Shown in pieces: positions 21,485 through 34,369 of a DNA stretch of 64,000 bases. The translations under genes were made by a program, and so were the position numbers. Source of the stretch: Sequoia sempervirens (Eukaryota; Streptophyta; Pinopsida; Cupressales; Cupressaceae); assembly GCA_007258455.2 (NCBI GenBank), contig VDFB02270651.1, forward strand, positions 488,478,905 through 488,542,904, given 5' to 3'. Each line of letters begins with the position of its first letter. Positions within the stretch are counted from its first letter, which is position 1. Below the pieces are notes generated by a model. It was given only the letters and a program-made list of their open reading frames with translations. It was not told the origin of the DNA and ran no database searches.

Positions 21485-24400
21485 CCAAGGAAATGACCAA
21501 AGGCTCTAACACCAGAAGAATGTGTAATTAAAAATGCAAGGAGAAGAGAATAAAAAATTGTAGCTCGTGAAGCAAAGGAATTGCAGTCCATACAACTAGA
21601 AATTCTCATGCAATCTAAGGGAAATGTCCAATTGGAGAAAAAGGGAACAAATGAACAGATTTCATGGAATTAAAAAAATGGTACTGAAGCTAGGGGCACA
21701 TCATCAAGCATAGGTGAAGATCAGTCCACATCTCTAGTTGAAGACACACCAACAATATGTAGTTTTTCAAGTACATCATAAATCACATATATAGTTGAAG
21801 ACACACCATCAAAAAATGACATCTCAAGTTAGAGGTACAACATGATTTACATTCCAATCTCAAGGTATGCCATCAATTGCACCTCTGATTGAAGGTACAC
21901 GATCTATCCTCAATGTTGTTGGTATTCCTAATGTTGACAAATTTACATTTGAGAACTCCTCCTAAAGTTTTACATATAAAACCTAATTTTTTGATTGATA
22001 TTGATTCCAATGTTTTGAAATGGATTCTTAATAAGATTTCAAAATGTTAATGTCAAAGATATGCACAAAGGATATGGAGTTTATTTTTTGAAAAGCTAAG
22101 TGAAGGTGGAAGATGCCAAGTATTTCTTGAAATGATGAGGCAAGTCAAATTTAGGCCCACCATGAAGGCTCTTGGGCTAAGAGTCTCAAATGACTGAAGT
22201 GAAAATTCCATTGTAAAGAACTTGATGAGTGCATACGAGAGCATGGGTTCTACCTCATGCACGAAGCATAGTTGTGCCACACAACGTGTGATAACATTGT
22301 TAAGTAGTCAAACAAGGAACAAGGTGAACCTTACAAAGACAAGTAAGCCTTTTAAAATAAGTAGATCATATCTAATGAGAGCCAAAGGAAGGCATGAAAG
22401 AGTGGAGGATCCATATAGCAACGAGTTATGGGAATTCTTAGGTAGAGTGCCATGGAAAGATAAAATAATTGCTCAAGCCTTGAGATCTTTAATAGTAGAT
22501 TATTGGAAGGATAAAAAAATGACCTCTCCCAATCAAAGAGATGTTGTAAGAAGGAGAGTTGGTAGTAAAATCTATGAGCCACATCCAAAGTATTATTTGG
22601 ATACCACTCAAACCCAATTTTTTGTTGATTTTGTATGAAAGTTTCCTGAAATTAAAATATGGTAAAGGTATTTTGAAATGCTAAATCATTTTTATGTAAA
22701 AATAAATCACACATGAACTACTTGTTTTTGTAGAGTACATATTGATTTTTCTAACCATTATGATGTTTATCGACGTATATGTGTAGATATGCATACTGAA
22801 AATGTTTTGTAGGAATGTAACATAAGGCCTCCACCTAAATCCTCAAGGGAATTCTTATCTTCCATTTTATGTGAAATAGTGGATGGTCAAAAATTTTACA
22901 AGAATTCATGTTTGGATGGCACATGTGATCATTGTGGTGGCATGCAACATTTTCCATTTTTCCAACACATGGCTAGTACACACACAATTGGAGACGAAAT
23001 TGTAGAATTTGGAAAATACAAGACAATGGCCTATAATCAAAAAGATGTGAAAGAAGCAAAGAAGTGTGAATTGGTCAATGATAAGATTTCATTGTATAAT
23101 TTATGGGCATTTTCCATGATTAGGTGGTCTATGAGTATATAAGGCATACACATAGAGATCAATGGTTGGACTCATAGTTCAAGTTATGCAAGGACACATA
23201 TCCAATTCATAGCATCATTTTAGTTGTCAACTTCACAGAGAACTACACACTATAACCATAGAATGAGGTGCAATCACAGTACTACAACTCCACATAGGTT
23301 GCTATATTTGTGCGTATAACATTCATTCATGCAAATGATAGTATAGAGGATAACAGGAAAGTATTGAGGGAGTATCAATTTTACATCAGTGATGATCATG
23401 CACATTCTACAGAGTTTGTGTAAGGTTGCTTTTGGATGTTCTATGTTGATCTTGACAGTAGGGTCATATCATTTAGTTGACATATCATATGGTCAAATAA
23501 CTATACATTGCAATTCAAGAACTCCTAAATTTTTCACTGGTTGAGTAGGATGCATAGGATCAGTGGTGTTCCCCATATGTCGAACTTCTTAGAGGTTGGG
23601 CATGGAAAGGGGGAGCATGATGTAGTAGGTGCATGTATCAAAAGAGCCTTAGCATGCAAAGAGTTAAAGTACAAAAACAATGTAAATTTGATAGATGCAA
23701 GATCAATTGTTGAGTGCTGTAATCATGCAATGGTTCCAGGTAGTGAAGGTAATTCTTTAGTTCATAGATTTTTTCATTTAGTAGATGATACTAACATTGC
23801 AAAATATGCAGATTTTTGTACACTAATAGGATCAAGTGAGCTACTCTCTTTTAGAAGCTCCAATGCAGGTACATGGACTATCCATACGCGGAAGATGGAT
23901 TTCTTTTTTTCTACATGTACACTTTAAGGATGGAATGATTGTGAGTCAATAGAGTGGGTTGATAGATGGTCTATAAGAAGTATAACCCTACTTGACACTT
24001 ATCAGCTCCCGATGGCTCTACAAATTAGGGAGATGCAATCATACATTGACTTTGATCATGTATGAGACCTACTAGAACCAGGTAATATATCTTACTTTTA
24101 GGTTTTATTTTTATGTTCATTAAATACATCTAACAAGATGAACATATCAATGCAAGGCACATTTATGCAGTGATTGCAGATGAAGACAATGAAGAAGGTA
24201 TATATTATTACTTGTGTCATTATATTGATGCCAAAAAGAAATTGGAGGCCCCAGTTATGGATGGAGAAAACATAGAATATCCTATAGGTTCGGTGGTTGT
24301 TACTAGAACATGGCTTAGAAAGTACCCAGTTAAGAATTCCACCATTTGGTTGCTTGAGGACTTCTACATGCATCAAAAGATTCTTCACTAGTTGAACCTT

Positions 24401-24541
24401 GTTGTCTCAACCAACATTCATTTGATCAAATATAAGGGCATATTTGTGAACAAGAAATTTTGGAAAGTGTGTGAGTTTGACTATGAGGAAATACTTGACA
24501 GAAAAAAGAGTAGAGCAGACCCAAATGGTTCCTTGGATTGA
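21485..24541 (+). pseudogene. Decayed transposase-like gene, probably multi-exon
   Basis: A conceptual reading can be followed through many stops. From M-P-R-K at 21485, there are open stretches at 22222-22638, 22879-23142, 23541-23927 and 24140-24390. Recognisable blocks are T-E-N-Y-T-L (about 23235), Y-Q-F-Y-I-S-D-D (about 23378), W-S-N-N (about 23489), and V-G-H-G-K-G-E-H-D (about 23594), plus a Cys pair C-D-H-C-G-G. I associate GHGKGEHDGAGA-like and WSDGC..QFKN-like blocks with a plant transposase-like family of unassigned superfamily; this is from memory. The putative catalytic Asp positions read Asn here. Stops are mainly TAA/TAG where Gln is expected. A GTAATA donor follows P-G at about 24081, with coding-like sequence resuming near 24140. 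Confidence 0.6.
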
Positions 24542-27500
24542 TTTGTAAGTATGCACATTGAATTGTAAAGTCATGTTATTGATCAATGCTTTATTTCAAG
24601 CATTTAAGTTTTATTGTAGAAGGGTTTACAAATTTTCATTATTGTTAATTTTCAAAATGATAATTATATGTTGCTCTCTATTGACCACCTTTAAGTTGGT
24701 ATTCTCTATTGGTGTTTGATGTCATATGCATTTAGGACTACCATTGATGCATTTGTGACTGTCTTTTAACCCACTTATTAATTATATGTTTTCTTTAGAG
24801 AAGAGATATGCAAGACTAGTGAAGGAGAAAAAAGGGAAATGATTCATTAAAGATGGCGCAACTTAAGAAAAGACCAACATCGATTGCTAGTGCATTTTTT
24901 GGTTTTCAATCTTCTCTTTCTTTTCCATTTCGTAGATTTCAAATATTCTTATATGCTACATTGTTAGGATTTTGTAGGTTTTGGTAGGCCACATCACCAT
25001 TTTAGGACCTTCAATCAATCTACTTATAGCATGCATGAAGGTGATAATAGATTTGGTCAGAAGGTGTATGTCTGACATTATTCAATTATTAGTCTTTTAA
25101 TGATTTTTATGTGAGTCCATGTCTGAAATTGTTAGGCTTTTGAAAGTTTTTTGTGGACCAAATTCAAGTGAGAGTACACAACCATGGAGATCCTACTACC
25201 TATGTGTTTCCAAGGGAGCAAGGAATGTACATGTTTTGAAGCATTTTGGAATGCAAATAACTAGGCCACTTGAGGTGGATTAGAGAAAATAAAGTGGGCA
25301 GAAACTCCTTTTGTTTCTTCTTGTACAATATATTTCACAATCTGGGATGCAAATTGGATGAATATTTCCCTACATGTATTGCTACAAGTATCAAGAAATG
25401 GGAGAATTTTCAAGATGTTCTTCTAGATCACTATTATATTATTTGTTATCAACTTAGTGTATTCTTTGATATACAAACATTATGAGAAATTAATACATGT
25501 AAATAGGTATATTCCTATATATATATGCCTCAATTAAATGTAGTTGTAATGGTTTATGGTTAATTTAAAGTTGTCTTGAAGGAAAATCATGTGGATTTAT
25601 GAAAAATATGAAACAATACCTTCTATTCTACAATGGAATATTTTCTTTCTCTTCTATAAATCGTAGAACTCCTTCCTAATGTAGAGGAAGGAAAATCGAC
25701 ATGAAAATAGACCCAAAAGGCAAATCATTCTTGCATATTCTTCATAGCTAATCCTAAATGCACTTTTAGCAGACCTAGCAATGAACCTACTTGGAGACCT
25801 TGATTCAAAACAATGTAGAGATAGTGTGAACATCATGGAAAAATTGTCTAAGGGACTTGAATGGCCATAACAACTTTTTTGTGGAGACTCAACAATGCAA
25901 TAGTTCATGGGGCTAAGGAGATTTGTGTTGTTCAAAATAGGAAAGGCAACATTAATGGCCTAAAGCCAAATCAATAAAGATTGCTTCAAACCCTCAACCA
26001 CTAACTTGGAGGCCTTCGTGGAACATTTCAAAGGTGTTTCCATCAGGTATTCACTACCAAGACTCTTTCAAAGAACCAACTTGCTTGGACACAAGCACCT
26101 TGCTTATGACTGTAAAAACATTCCTCTTGGGATAGTCATACAATTACTTGTATTAACCCTTAAAAAATGCTCACAACCCCAAGTTACAAGTATACAAGAC
26201 CTCTCCACATATTCCCAACAACTTCACCAACTAAAAAGAACCCAAACCACTCCTTATTTCACTCAAAACACAAAAAAAAACTTGCTTCAATTCATTCCAA
26301 ATTTGAAGAAAAAAATACAACCGCGCTTCCATGATGCAAAGGTAGGGTTTACTTGGTTTCAATAACAACAATGGTTAAAGGATTGTAGGACTCCAAACAT
26401 ACTTGACCATTCAATGGCTTGGTCATGGATTTGTCTTAGGACTTCTTGGAATTATTGAATTGGGTCTTCCTATGTCCTGATTAGATTTTCAAATGTGACT
26501 TAGAGGCAAATAACTCATTTATGTGTGTTGGCATCCTACTAGACACAACAAACTACCTTTTGACCTTAGGACAATATACTCTAGGCCTTGTCAAACAATC
26601 CCATAAGAAATTCAATATAAATGAAAGGGAATGACCTTTTACAGGCCTCCAACTTCTTGAAATAGGGCTACAATGCTTCCATTACATCCATTCTTCATCC
26701 TTGATTCACAAATGTGCTTCAAACATGTTCTTGGGCACCTAGGGTCAAAACTGGCTTGTACAGTCGTAATAAGACAATCACATCAAATTGACACAAAATT
26801 CTTATCATGGACCAAATTCTCATTGAAACAAGTCTATATCACCTTGTAAAAAATTCTCAACACCTTCTCCAATTCCAAACTAGACCCAATCAGGCCTTGA
26901 TCCACCCAACTTGCTTTCCAATGAATACACGGTCTAATTTTCACTATGAAATGCAACAAAATATCATTAATAAATTTCACAAAATAGCTAATGAAGAAAA
27001 TCTCTTTACTTAGGTTGCAGATAACATAGTTATATAATTTTCCTCAAATTCTAACAAAGATCTAATGGTGGAAATAAAGGTTATGACATTTTTCCCAAAA
27101 CAGATAACCCTAGGTAGGGTTTTATGCGAGTTTTAGTAAATTTGCAATAACTTTCAAAATACTTAATGAAAAGGCAACAAATCAAATGAAAATGAAAGTT
27201 AGTTCATCACTCTATCAAAAAATGCCAATATTAGGACCATACCAATATGTACCAGTCTGTACCATTCAATGGAGTAGCAATATTGTACATAAAAGAAACA
27301 TAGAAATAGTCTCCACATTGATTCAAATTTCATTCAAATCTTCAACCAACCCACCTCCAACCCTTGTATCATGCATAGAAAGAATATTTATGCTTGTGTA
27401 AACAAGAACAACTCCCAATCGATCCTCAACCAACTTCTAACAACTTTTCAAAAAGTTGACATTATAATTAAAAAAAGTTGTCATTGACAGCATTGACAAC

Positions 27501-28324
27501 AATTGAGCAATTTTTGCAATTTTTACACAAATGATAATTTTTTTTTGGAAAATGACCCCAAATGATGGAATTTGGTCAAAAATGACCTTATTAACATGAA
27601 ACAACATAAAACAAGACAAAAACTCAAAATTTTCCTCTTGTAAACATCAAGTCCTGGAACCTCTTGCACCATTCCAGTTGACCAAATCCTATTCATGATT
27701 TTTCCAGCCATTTACAATTGATTCCAAGGATTAGGAACCATTTTATTGATTTCATGTAACCATTACCTAATTTTTGAAAACTTTCTAAAAATACATGACA
27801 ACTTTTCTTGCCCATTTGACAACTTTTTGTAACTTTTGTGTCAACGACCCTCTAAGCACACTAAAGTGGATTACATGATTTCAAATGGTCATGAATGACC
27901 TTAGGAAACTCCTATACAAACCAAAAAACTCCTAACCACACCAAAAAACTCCTAAAACCAAAATTACACAAAATACCAAAAGGGCAGAGCAACATGAACA
28001 GTGGGGGCAACAATGTTTCAATACCCTCCAACACCTTTGACAATTATGAAACATTCTTCAACCAACTAGTCTATCCAAATAGTCACTTGGAATTTGGAAC
28101 TCTTGTCAACTTTGGAAAAGTAGTCACATGGCTAATAGCACAATCAAAGGATGGAACAACATGAGCACATACGAAGTGAATGCAATTAGAGTCAAAAGGT
28201 CAATGGAATGGACTTCCAAGTGAATGTTTCTAAGACACTTCATTTAAAACAAGGAGATTTCCAAATTTTCCAAGGATTTACATGTGTGGTAATAAATAGT
28301 TTTTAAGAAACTTTTATCTTTTTA
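24542..28324. other. Unclassified stretch without a recognisable gene
   Basis: No open frame here has a recognisable motif. 25270-25485 and 26006-26365 are open by chance or are unplaceable remnants. The only local repeat I see is a small direct repeat near 27915-27960 (CCAAAAAACTCCTAA twice). Composition is AT-rich and uniform. Confidence 0.5.
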
Positions 28325-30190
28325 GGTGAGGCACTGGTTTTCGCTTTGAGCTATGTTCAATCGACATAATCCTTTATGAGTCCAAAGTACAAAATAGCTG
28401 CAATATTCGACGGGTTGTTACTCGGACACTGTGACACTTAGAAAATTCTCATCTAAGGCTATTGGATTGCATTGGGCCCCTATACAATAACCTCTATCAT
28501 TTTTTTCTATCTTAGAGGTGTTTTCTTGTGGTGGCGACATTTCGCTTGGGTAAAAGGTTGTCATATGCAAGTAGTCCAAAGTGGTGCAACTTTCATTATA
28601 CCACTCATGTGACAAAAAAAATTGTTCTAACACTTATTGGGTGGGTAATTTTATGCTAGGAATGGTCCTCCTTCACACCCAAACACATTGAATCACTATG
28701 AGCTACATTCAACGGGTAAAATCCCTTAAGAGTCCAAAGTGCTAAATGTCTACAATGTTTCATGAGCTATTACTCAAACACCATGATTCTTAGAAAATTA
28801 TTGTTTGAGCCTAGGGGTTCGCATTGGGACCCTCTACAATAACGTCTCTTAATTTTTTCTATGTTAGAGGAGTTTTCCTATGGTGGCAACTTTTCACTTG
28901 GGGAAAAAGTTGTCAAATGCAAGTAGTGGAAAGTTGCAAAGTGGTGCAACTTTCATTTTGCAACTCATGTGACCAAAAAATGTTTTCTGACACATCTGGA
29001 TGGGTACATTTACACTAGTCATGATCCACTTTTGCACCCAAACATGCTGAATCTCTTTGAGCTACATTCAATTGGCATAATCCCTTAAGAGTCCAAACTA
29101 CAAAATGACTACAATCTTCAACATGTTGTTACTCAGATACCATGATGCTTAGAAACATCTCATATAAGCTTATGGGATCATGATGGTCCCCTTTACAATA
29201 ACCTCTCTCAATTTTCACCATCTTAGAGGTGTTTTCCTATGGTGGTGAATTTTCACTTTGGAAAAAAGTTGTCAAATGCCTATAGTGCAAAGTTGCAAAG
29301 TGGTGCAACTTTCTTTTTGCAACTTGTTTGATCAAATTAACTATTCTGATATGTCTGGGTGGGTATTTTTATGCTATGAATTATCCTATTTCACACCCAA
29401 ACATGCCAAATCACTTTGAGCTACATTCAACCGACATAATCCCTTAAGACTCCAAAGTGCAAATTGGCTGCAATCTTCAACATGTTGTTACTCGGATACC
29501 ATGATGCTTATAAAATTCTCATATTAGTCTATGGGATTGCATTAGACCCCTCTACAATAATCTCTCTTAGTTTTCACTATCTTAGAGGTATGTTCCCGTG
29601 GTGGAAAATTTTCGCTTGGGAAAAAAGTTGTCAAATGAAAATAGTGCAAAGTTGCAAAGTGGAGCAACTTTCGTTCTACAACTCGTGTGACCAAATGAAC
29701 TATTTTGATGCATCCAAGTATGTACATTTACACTATGAATGGTCATTTTCTTCACTCAAACATGTTGAATTGCTCTGAGCTACATTCGACCAACACAATC
29801 TCTTTAGAGTCCAAAGTGCCAAATAGTTGCAATCTTCAACATTTATTACTCAGATACTGTGATGCTTAGAAACTTCTCATCTAAGCCTATGGGATCACGT
29901 TGGGCCCCTCTATAATAACATATCTTGGTTTTGACTATCTTAGAGGCATTTTCTTGTGGTGGTGAATTTTCACTTTGAGAAAAGTTGTCAAATGCAAGTA
30001 GTGCAAAGTTGCAAAGTGGTGCAATTTTTATTTTGTAATTCGTGTGACCAAACAAATTTTTTTGACACATCTAGGTGGGTAATTTTATGCTAGGAATGGT
30101 CCTCTTTCACACCCAAATGTGTCAAATCACTTTGACCTACATACAACTGGTAGAATCTCTTAAGAGTCCAAAGTGTAAAATGGCTGCAAG
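28325..30190. repeat. Tandem repeat, unit about 359 bp, five full units and a partial sixth
   Basis: The anchor GAGCTACATTCAA (or variants) occurs at 28348, 28700, 29059, 29418, 29777 and 30134, giving spacings of 352, 359, 359, 359 and 357. Each unit also carries TCCAAAGTGC, 'TTACTCGGATACCATGATGC', 'TATCTTAGAGG' and a small hairpin made of AAAGTTGC and GCAACTTT around AAAGTGGT. Frames of 60-104 codons that recur in the units (for example 28824-29018 and 29464-29778) are the same repeat read in the same frame. They shift and stop between units and are not genes. Confidence 0.93.
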
Positions 30191-30249
30191 GTGGGTGCAT
30201 GAAGTTGGGTACAAATTTCGTGGCCACTTTCTAAAAAAAATTGAAAATG

Positions 30250-30287
30250 CTATAATGCGAGTGTGTTATAATGCACTCGTGTTATAG
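30250..30287. repeat. Hairpin just after the tandem array
   Basis: CTATAATGCGAGTG and CACTCGTGTTATAG form a 14-bp stem with two mismatches around a 10-base loop. It sits between the 359-bp array and the pseudogene below. Confidence 0.6.
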
Positions 30288-30394
30288 TAGGTTAAAATAA
30301 AAGAAAAAGTGAAAGTCTTCATTTTCACTTTGACTGTTTTCTTCTTCTGTCCGTAGCCAAAACTCCCAACTTTCGTGCTCACGTTCTAGGAGGG

Positions 30395-31891
30395 GGTATT
30401 AGGAACAAATCTTCAACAAGAGTTGCTATTTCTTTGAAAAAATGTTGCCATGATGATGAAGAGGTGGGAGAGGTAAGTATTGTTTTTTGTTTGTTTTGAA
30501 TTTCTTAGTTTTAGGTTGATTTTGTTAGTTGTAGGTTAAATTTGATATATAAATTTTTGAATTTGTAGGAGATGCAAATGAACCTACAAACCCACAAAAT
30601 CCTCAAGAAGAAGAGCAACCAAATTGTGAAGAACAAAATTCTCAACAACAACCTCCTCCACCAATCCCTCAACACCCTCCTAACACTCAACAAAATTTAA
30701 TGAGTGAGATATTTGATAACAACAAAAAATAGATTGAGGATTGTATTAGTAGGTTGAGTGATCCAAATGGTTCAACCATAGAAAGAATGAACCTCAAAAA
30801 TTCATTGAAAGATATTTAAAAAAATGTAGATTCAATTAACAAACAAATAACTGGATGTCAAGATAGGAGGCAGATGGCTAGGGTGTATTATGCAGATAAA
30901 CTATCATATAAACAAGTAAAGGATTTAAAAACTATAAAAGGTGATTTGTGCTCATTATTTACTAACCCACACACAAATTAAAATCTTAGCCTCAATGCAA
31001 AGAGGTTTCCTATTCATTGGTGCCACCACCAAGAGATTATGAACCATTTTTATGATAGGTGGTACATGGTCTTTGATGATCGACTGTGCAAAAATTGTGA
31101 AGTCCCCCAATATTTTCTTAGGAAAATATACACTGAGTTCATATTGAACAAAATATCAAATTATTTTGATATGAGGGAATTCCAGGGGAGAGGTGGGGGG
31201 TCAGCTTAGGATAGGCCTAGTGCACAGCCAGATTGTATGTGGCAAGGGATACAAGCTCTCACTAGGCCGCCTTGTGAGCACATTGTTATGCTTGTAGTCG
31301 CAAAGGAGAGTGCAGATGTAGAGACATTACATGCAATCAACACTTTGACCTAGAGTGTCATCCATCATACTAGCCCTATTCTATAGTGCCATCCAGGGGA
31401 GTCTTCGAGTGGTGGCCTTCAAACCCATGTGTGCCAATCTTGTGGGGCGACTTGTTCATATGACCCCACCAACACTTAGAAGGCTATTCCAGAGGATCCT
31501 TATGCAGCTACGGATATGGAGAGGGTGGCTAACATTTTGCATGATGTGTATGGAATTGATACTCGGGTAAAAGTTAGCATGTTCATTGAATTTAATTTAT
31601 TATATTTCAATTTTGAAATGCAATATTAACTAATTTAGTTTTATGATTTTAATAAAATTGCAGGGTCACAATGTTGAGACTAGATACACTGGACTTCCAC
31701 CTACTTATTTCTACAGTACACCTATCAATGTAGTATGTAACTAGTAAACAATTATAAATTTATTACATATTAATAGCATTGTTTTACAAATGGTATTTTA
31801 ATATGTGATTTTGGATGTTGAATAGGGTAATATTGGAGGTTTTGAGGGAACAACTCCTAGTGCTAGTGGATTTACTCAAACCTTCACTTAG
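30395..31891 (+). pseudogene. Decayed intron-containing gene of unknown function
   Basis: A coherent frame exists if introns are removed. Exon 1 ends GAG at 30472, before GTAAGT. The intron 30473-30568 (96 bp) ends TTTGTAG. Exon 2 is 30569-31566, with a P/Q/E-rich start, then W-C-H-H-Q-E and a C-K-N-C pair. A second intron is 31567-31663 (97 bp, ends TTGCAG). Exon 3 is 31664-31732, before GTATGT. Exon 4 is 31826-31891. Exon 2 contains seven in-frame stops, five TAG and two TAA, each one C-to-T step from a Gln codon. No known domain is recognised. Plant-type short introns suggest a host or DNA-transposon gene rather than a retroelement. A TIR element (31961) interrupts the following intron. 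Confidence 0.55.
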
Positions 31892-31956
31892 GTAATAGAA
31901 CAAAGAGTTTAACTAATGAATTGTACTTAATAGATTTATGTATTTTATATTCATAT

Positions 31957-31960
31957 TGTT
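31957..31960. other. 4-bp target duplication TGTT, left copy
   Basis: TGTT immediately precedes the TIR element and is repeated at 32755-32758. Confidence 0.7.
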
Positions 31961-32754
31961 GGGTATGTGCAGGATCATCATGGAAAAAACAGGCCCTTAA
32001 GTGGCAAAAAATTAAAAAAAAATCAGTGTTAGGCAACTTGATGTAAAAATTTGAATAAGTAATGTATATTATTTCAAAAATATGTAAGAATAGAATCTGT
32101 AGAAAATCGAATTTATTTTCTAAACTACTAGGTTTATTTAAAATAAATAAAATCTATTTGTTGAAAATTTAAAATTTCAATGCAATAGTTCTTAAATTTC
32201 AGGGAAAAAAAGTAGGTGTCTATCTGACCACCCTAACCATAATAAAATGATAATATTTTTATAATATTTTATATATAAGTAGAGGACTCATGTTGGATGC
32301 GATGCATATTTTTTGTATAATTTTCCAAGTAAATATTTAATTATGAATTTTTTATTACAACTTTTAAAAAATATAAAAACTTGCATGTCTGGCCACCTTA
32401 ACTTGGTCAAAAATTCATGAAATTTAATTTTTCTTTTTTTAATCCTATAGTATGTGAAGAATAGAATGTGACACATATTTCATATTCAAAAAATGTGATA
32501 CTGTTTGAAAGTTATAGATATTTTTCAATCAGCCTATTGATCATGACTTTAGTCGTAATTCTACTAGAAAATGAATAATAATTATTTATGAAATTAAAAT
32601 TAAAGCATAATTTATATTGGTGGAAAGTTGAGAATATCCTCTAAAAAATGTTTTTGTTTCATCAATTTTGGGTAAAAAAAATTCATCAACTACATACCCT
32701 ACAAATACCCATAATATTGCCACTTTTTGGCCCATCATGATCCTGCACATACCC
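31961..32754. mobile_element. TIR element, copy 1 (non-autonomous DNA transposon)
   Basis: 794 bp. Ends are inverted repeats of about 23 bp starting GGGTATGTGCAGGATC, with one mismatch. It is AT-rich with no coding potential. It is homologous end to end with 52264-53533, which has the same termini in an unrelated location with a different 4-bp flank duplication (ATAT). That pair of independent insertions fixes the ends. Superfamily is not assigned. A 4-bp duplication is unlike hAT (8), Mutator (9), Tc1 (TA) or Harbinger (3). Confidence 0.85.
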
Positions 32755-32979
32755 TGTTGGTTGCATTGCATTGTACATTATTCAAACTCAAGAAAATACT
32801 TCTCATTCCATAACTAATAACTAGATGTTGATAGATGACAAAATTTCAACTACAATATAGTTGTTTAGAAAGTCAACATAAGGAGTGATCCAATTTCTTC
32901 ACATGGAGTCATGTGCTTGCAAAGGTGCACCTGCACGGAAAATTATGGATGCTTGGAAAAAATCTATGAAACCATAATA

Positions 32980-33125
32980 GTAAGCAATAGCATAGAAAAG
33001 GCAGAACTATTAGTTTCAAAAAATGCCTTGAAGAAATGTGGTCTCATGGTGATGGAATTCCATTCCATCACCATGAGACCACATTTATTTGAGGCATTTC
33101 TTCAAAATTCTCACCACCTTTTCTA
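32980..33125. repeat. Fold-back element 1
   Basis: Perfect 25-bp arms at 33034-33058 and 33062-33086 separated by only three bases. They extend outward imperfectly (AATGCCT..., GCATAGAAAAGG...) to roughly 70 bp each side. The frame 32911-33213 runs through the palindrome and is not a gene. Confidence 0.85.
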
Positions 33126-33939
33126 TGATACCACATTTTTCATACAAGTGCACCAAAGCATTTTATCAAACTACTCGTGCTTCCTTGTTGCTATAGCTAA
33201 AAGCCTAAAATAGGTGCTTTCCAACAAACTATGGATGCTTGGAAAAATATCTATCAAAGCATATTAATATAACAATCTAATCCTTTGAACTAAATACAAA
33301 AGAAACCAATAAAATTGGTTGCATAAGAAAATTGGTTACCTAAGTTTTCTAGCAAATAAATTTTATGGGGAATAGGCTTGCATTTGAACCATCTCAATTC
33401 ACTTGTGCTAGTAAATTGATATAATTAAGCAATTAAACTCTACCTTATGCTAATCCAAGTGGAAACAATTATCACAAAACTAAATATAATATATTCTAAA
33501 TAGAAATATCTCCAATCCTAGTTTTCACCCCCTACACATATACATTAGCATTTATCTCTTCATTTAGCTTGGTCAAGTAGTTTCTTCCTTTTCTAGAGGA
33601 GACACTCACTATTCCTTAGAAAGGGTTCTTCCACAATATTTCTCAAATGTATCATAAGGAACCTCATATATATGCTCATAAGGCTTTGAAATACATCTGA
33701 CAACTAAGAAACAAACAAAACCTTGGTATGCCTTCAAGGCACTTATGAGGATAATGTCAAATGCATCCATTAGATAGAATAAAAGAGAATGCAATGCACA
33801 ACCAAAATAACACACAAAAGACGATCACATAAAATAATAGTGGGATACCTTAAGAAAAAGGAGAATTTTTAGAATAAATTTGAAATATTAGACTAAAGAA
33901 CACTAGGATTTCATTTACACACAAGATACAATCTAGTAA

Positions 33940-34110
33940 GCAATAATACTAATCATAGAGAAGAAAATGAACTTTTTGAAAAAATGCCTAAAAGAAATGT
34001 GTTCTTGTGGTGATGGAGTGCCATGATGTGCATTTGTTTGTAATGGAATTCCATCACCATGAGAACCCATTTCTTTTGAGGCATTTTTTCAAACAATTCA
34101 TTGCCTTCTC
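33940..34110. repeat. Fold-back element 2, related to element 1
   Basis: Arms around 33977-34024 and 34049-34093 share GTGGTGATGGA, AAATG-type and GAGGCATTTTTTCAAA words with element 1. The centre is about 25-30 bases and several mismatches are present. Downstream flanks of both copies ('TAAAAGCCTAAAA', 'TATGGATA/G') also match, so the repeat unit is longer than the hairpin. Confidence 0.75.
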
Positions 34111-34369
34111 TATGCCACCACCATTATCGTACATGTCTACGAAAGTATTTAATCAAATGATTTAGCGGCTTGATGCTATGGTTAAAAGCCTAAAACCACG
34201 TCCTTCTAAACAAGATATGGATAGGGAAAATAGTAAGCAAGATAATAAAAAAAATATAGTTTAATAAGTACTCAATTTTGTTCGTTAGATCTCATAGACT
34301 ATAAGTCATGACTTTTCCATCACTATTGTAACTTTTTTTTGATTAAATAATTTGTTGTTTTATTTTTAG

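Noticed and set aside
28824..29778. Two similar proteins in the 359-bp array
   Set aside because: Similarity is due to the tandem repeat itself. Frames are not kept in all units, and both strands give equally long frames.
28325..30190. CRISPR-like or gene-cluster reading of the array
   Set aside because: Units are long, contiguous and diverged, without unique spacers, and this is a eukaryotic context.
33034..33086. Confident microRNA gene
   Set aside because: A fold-back with a homologous twin is more simply a MITE-like element. No small-RNA evidence can be seen from sequence.
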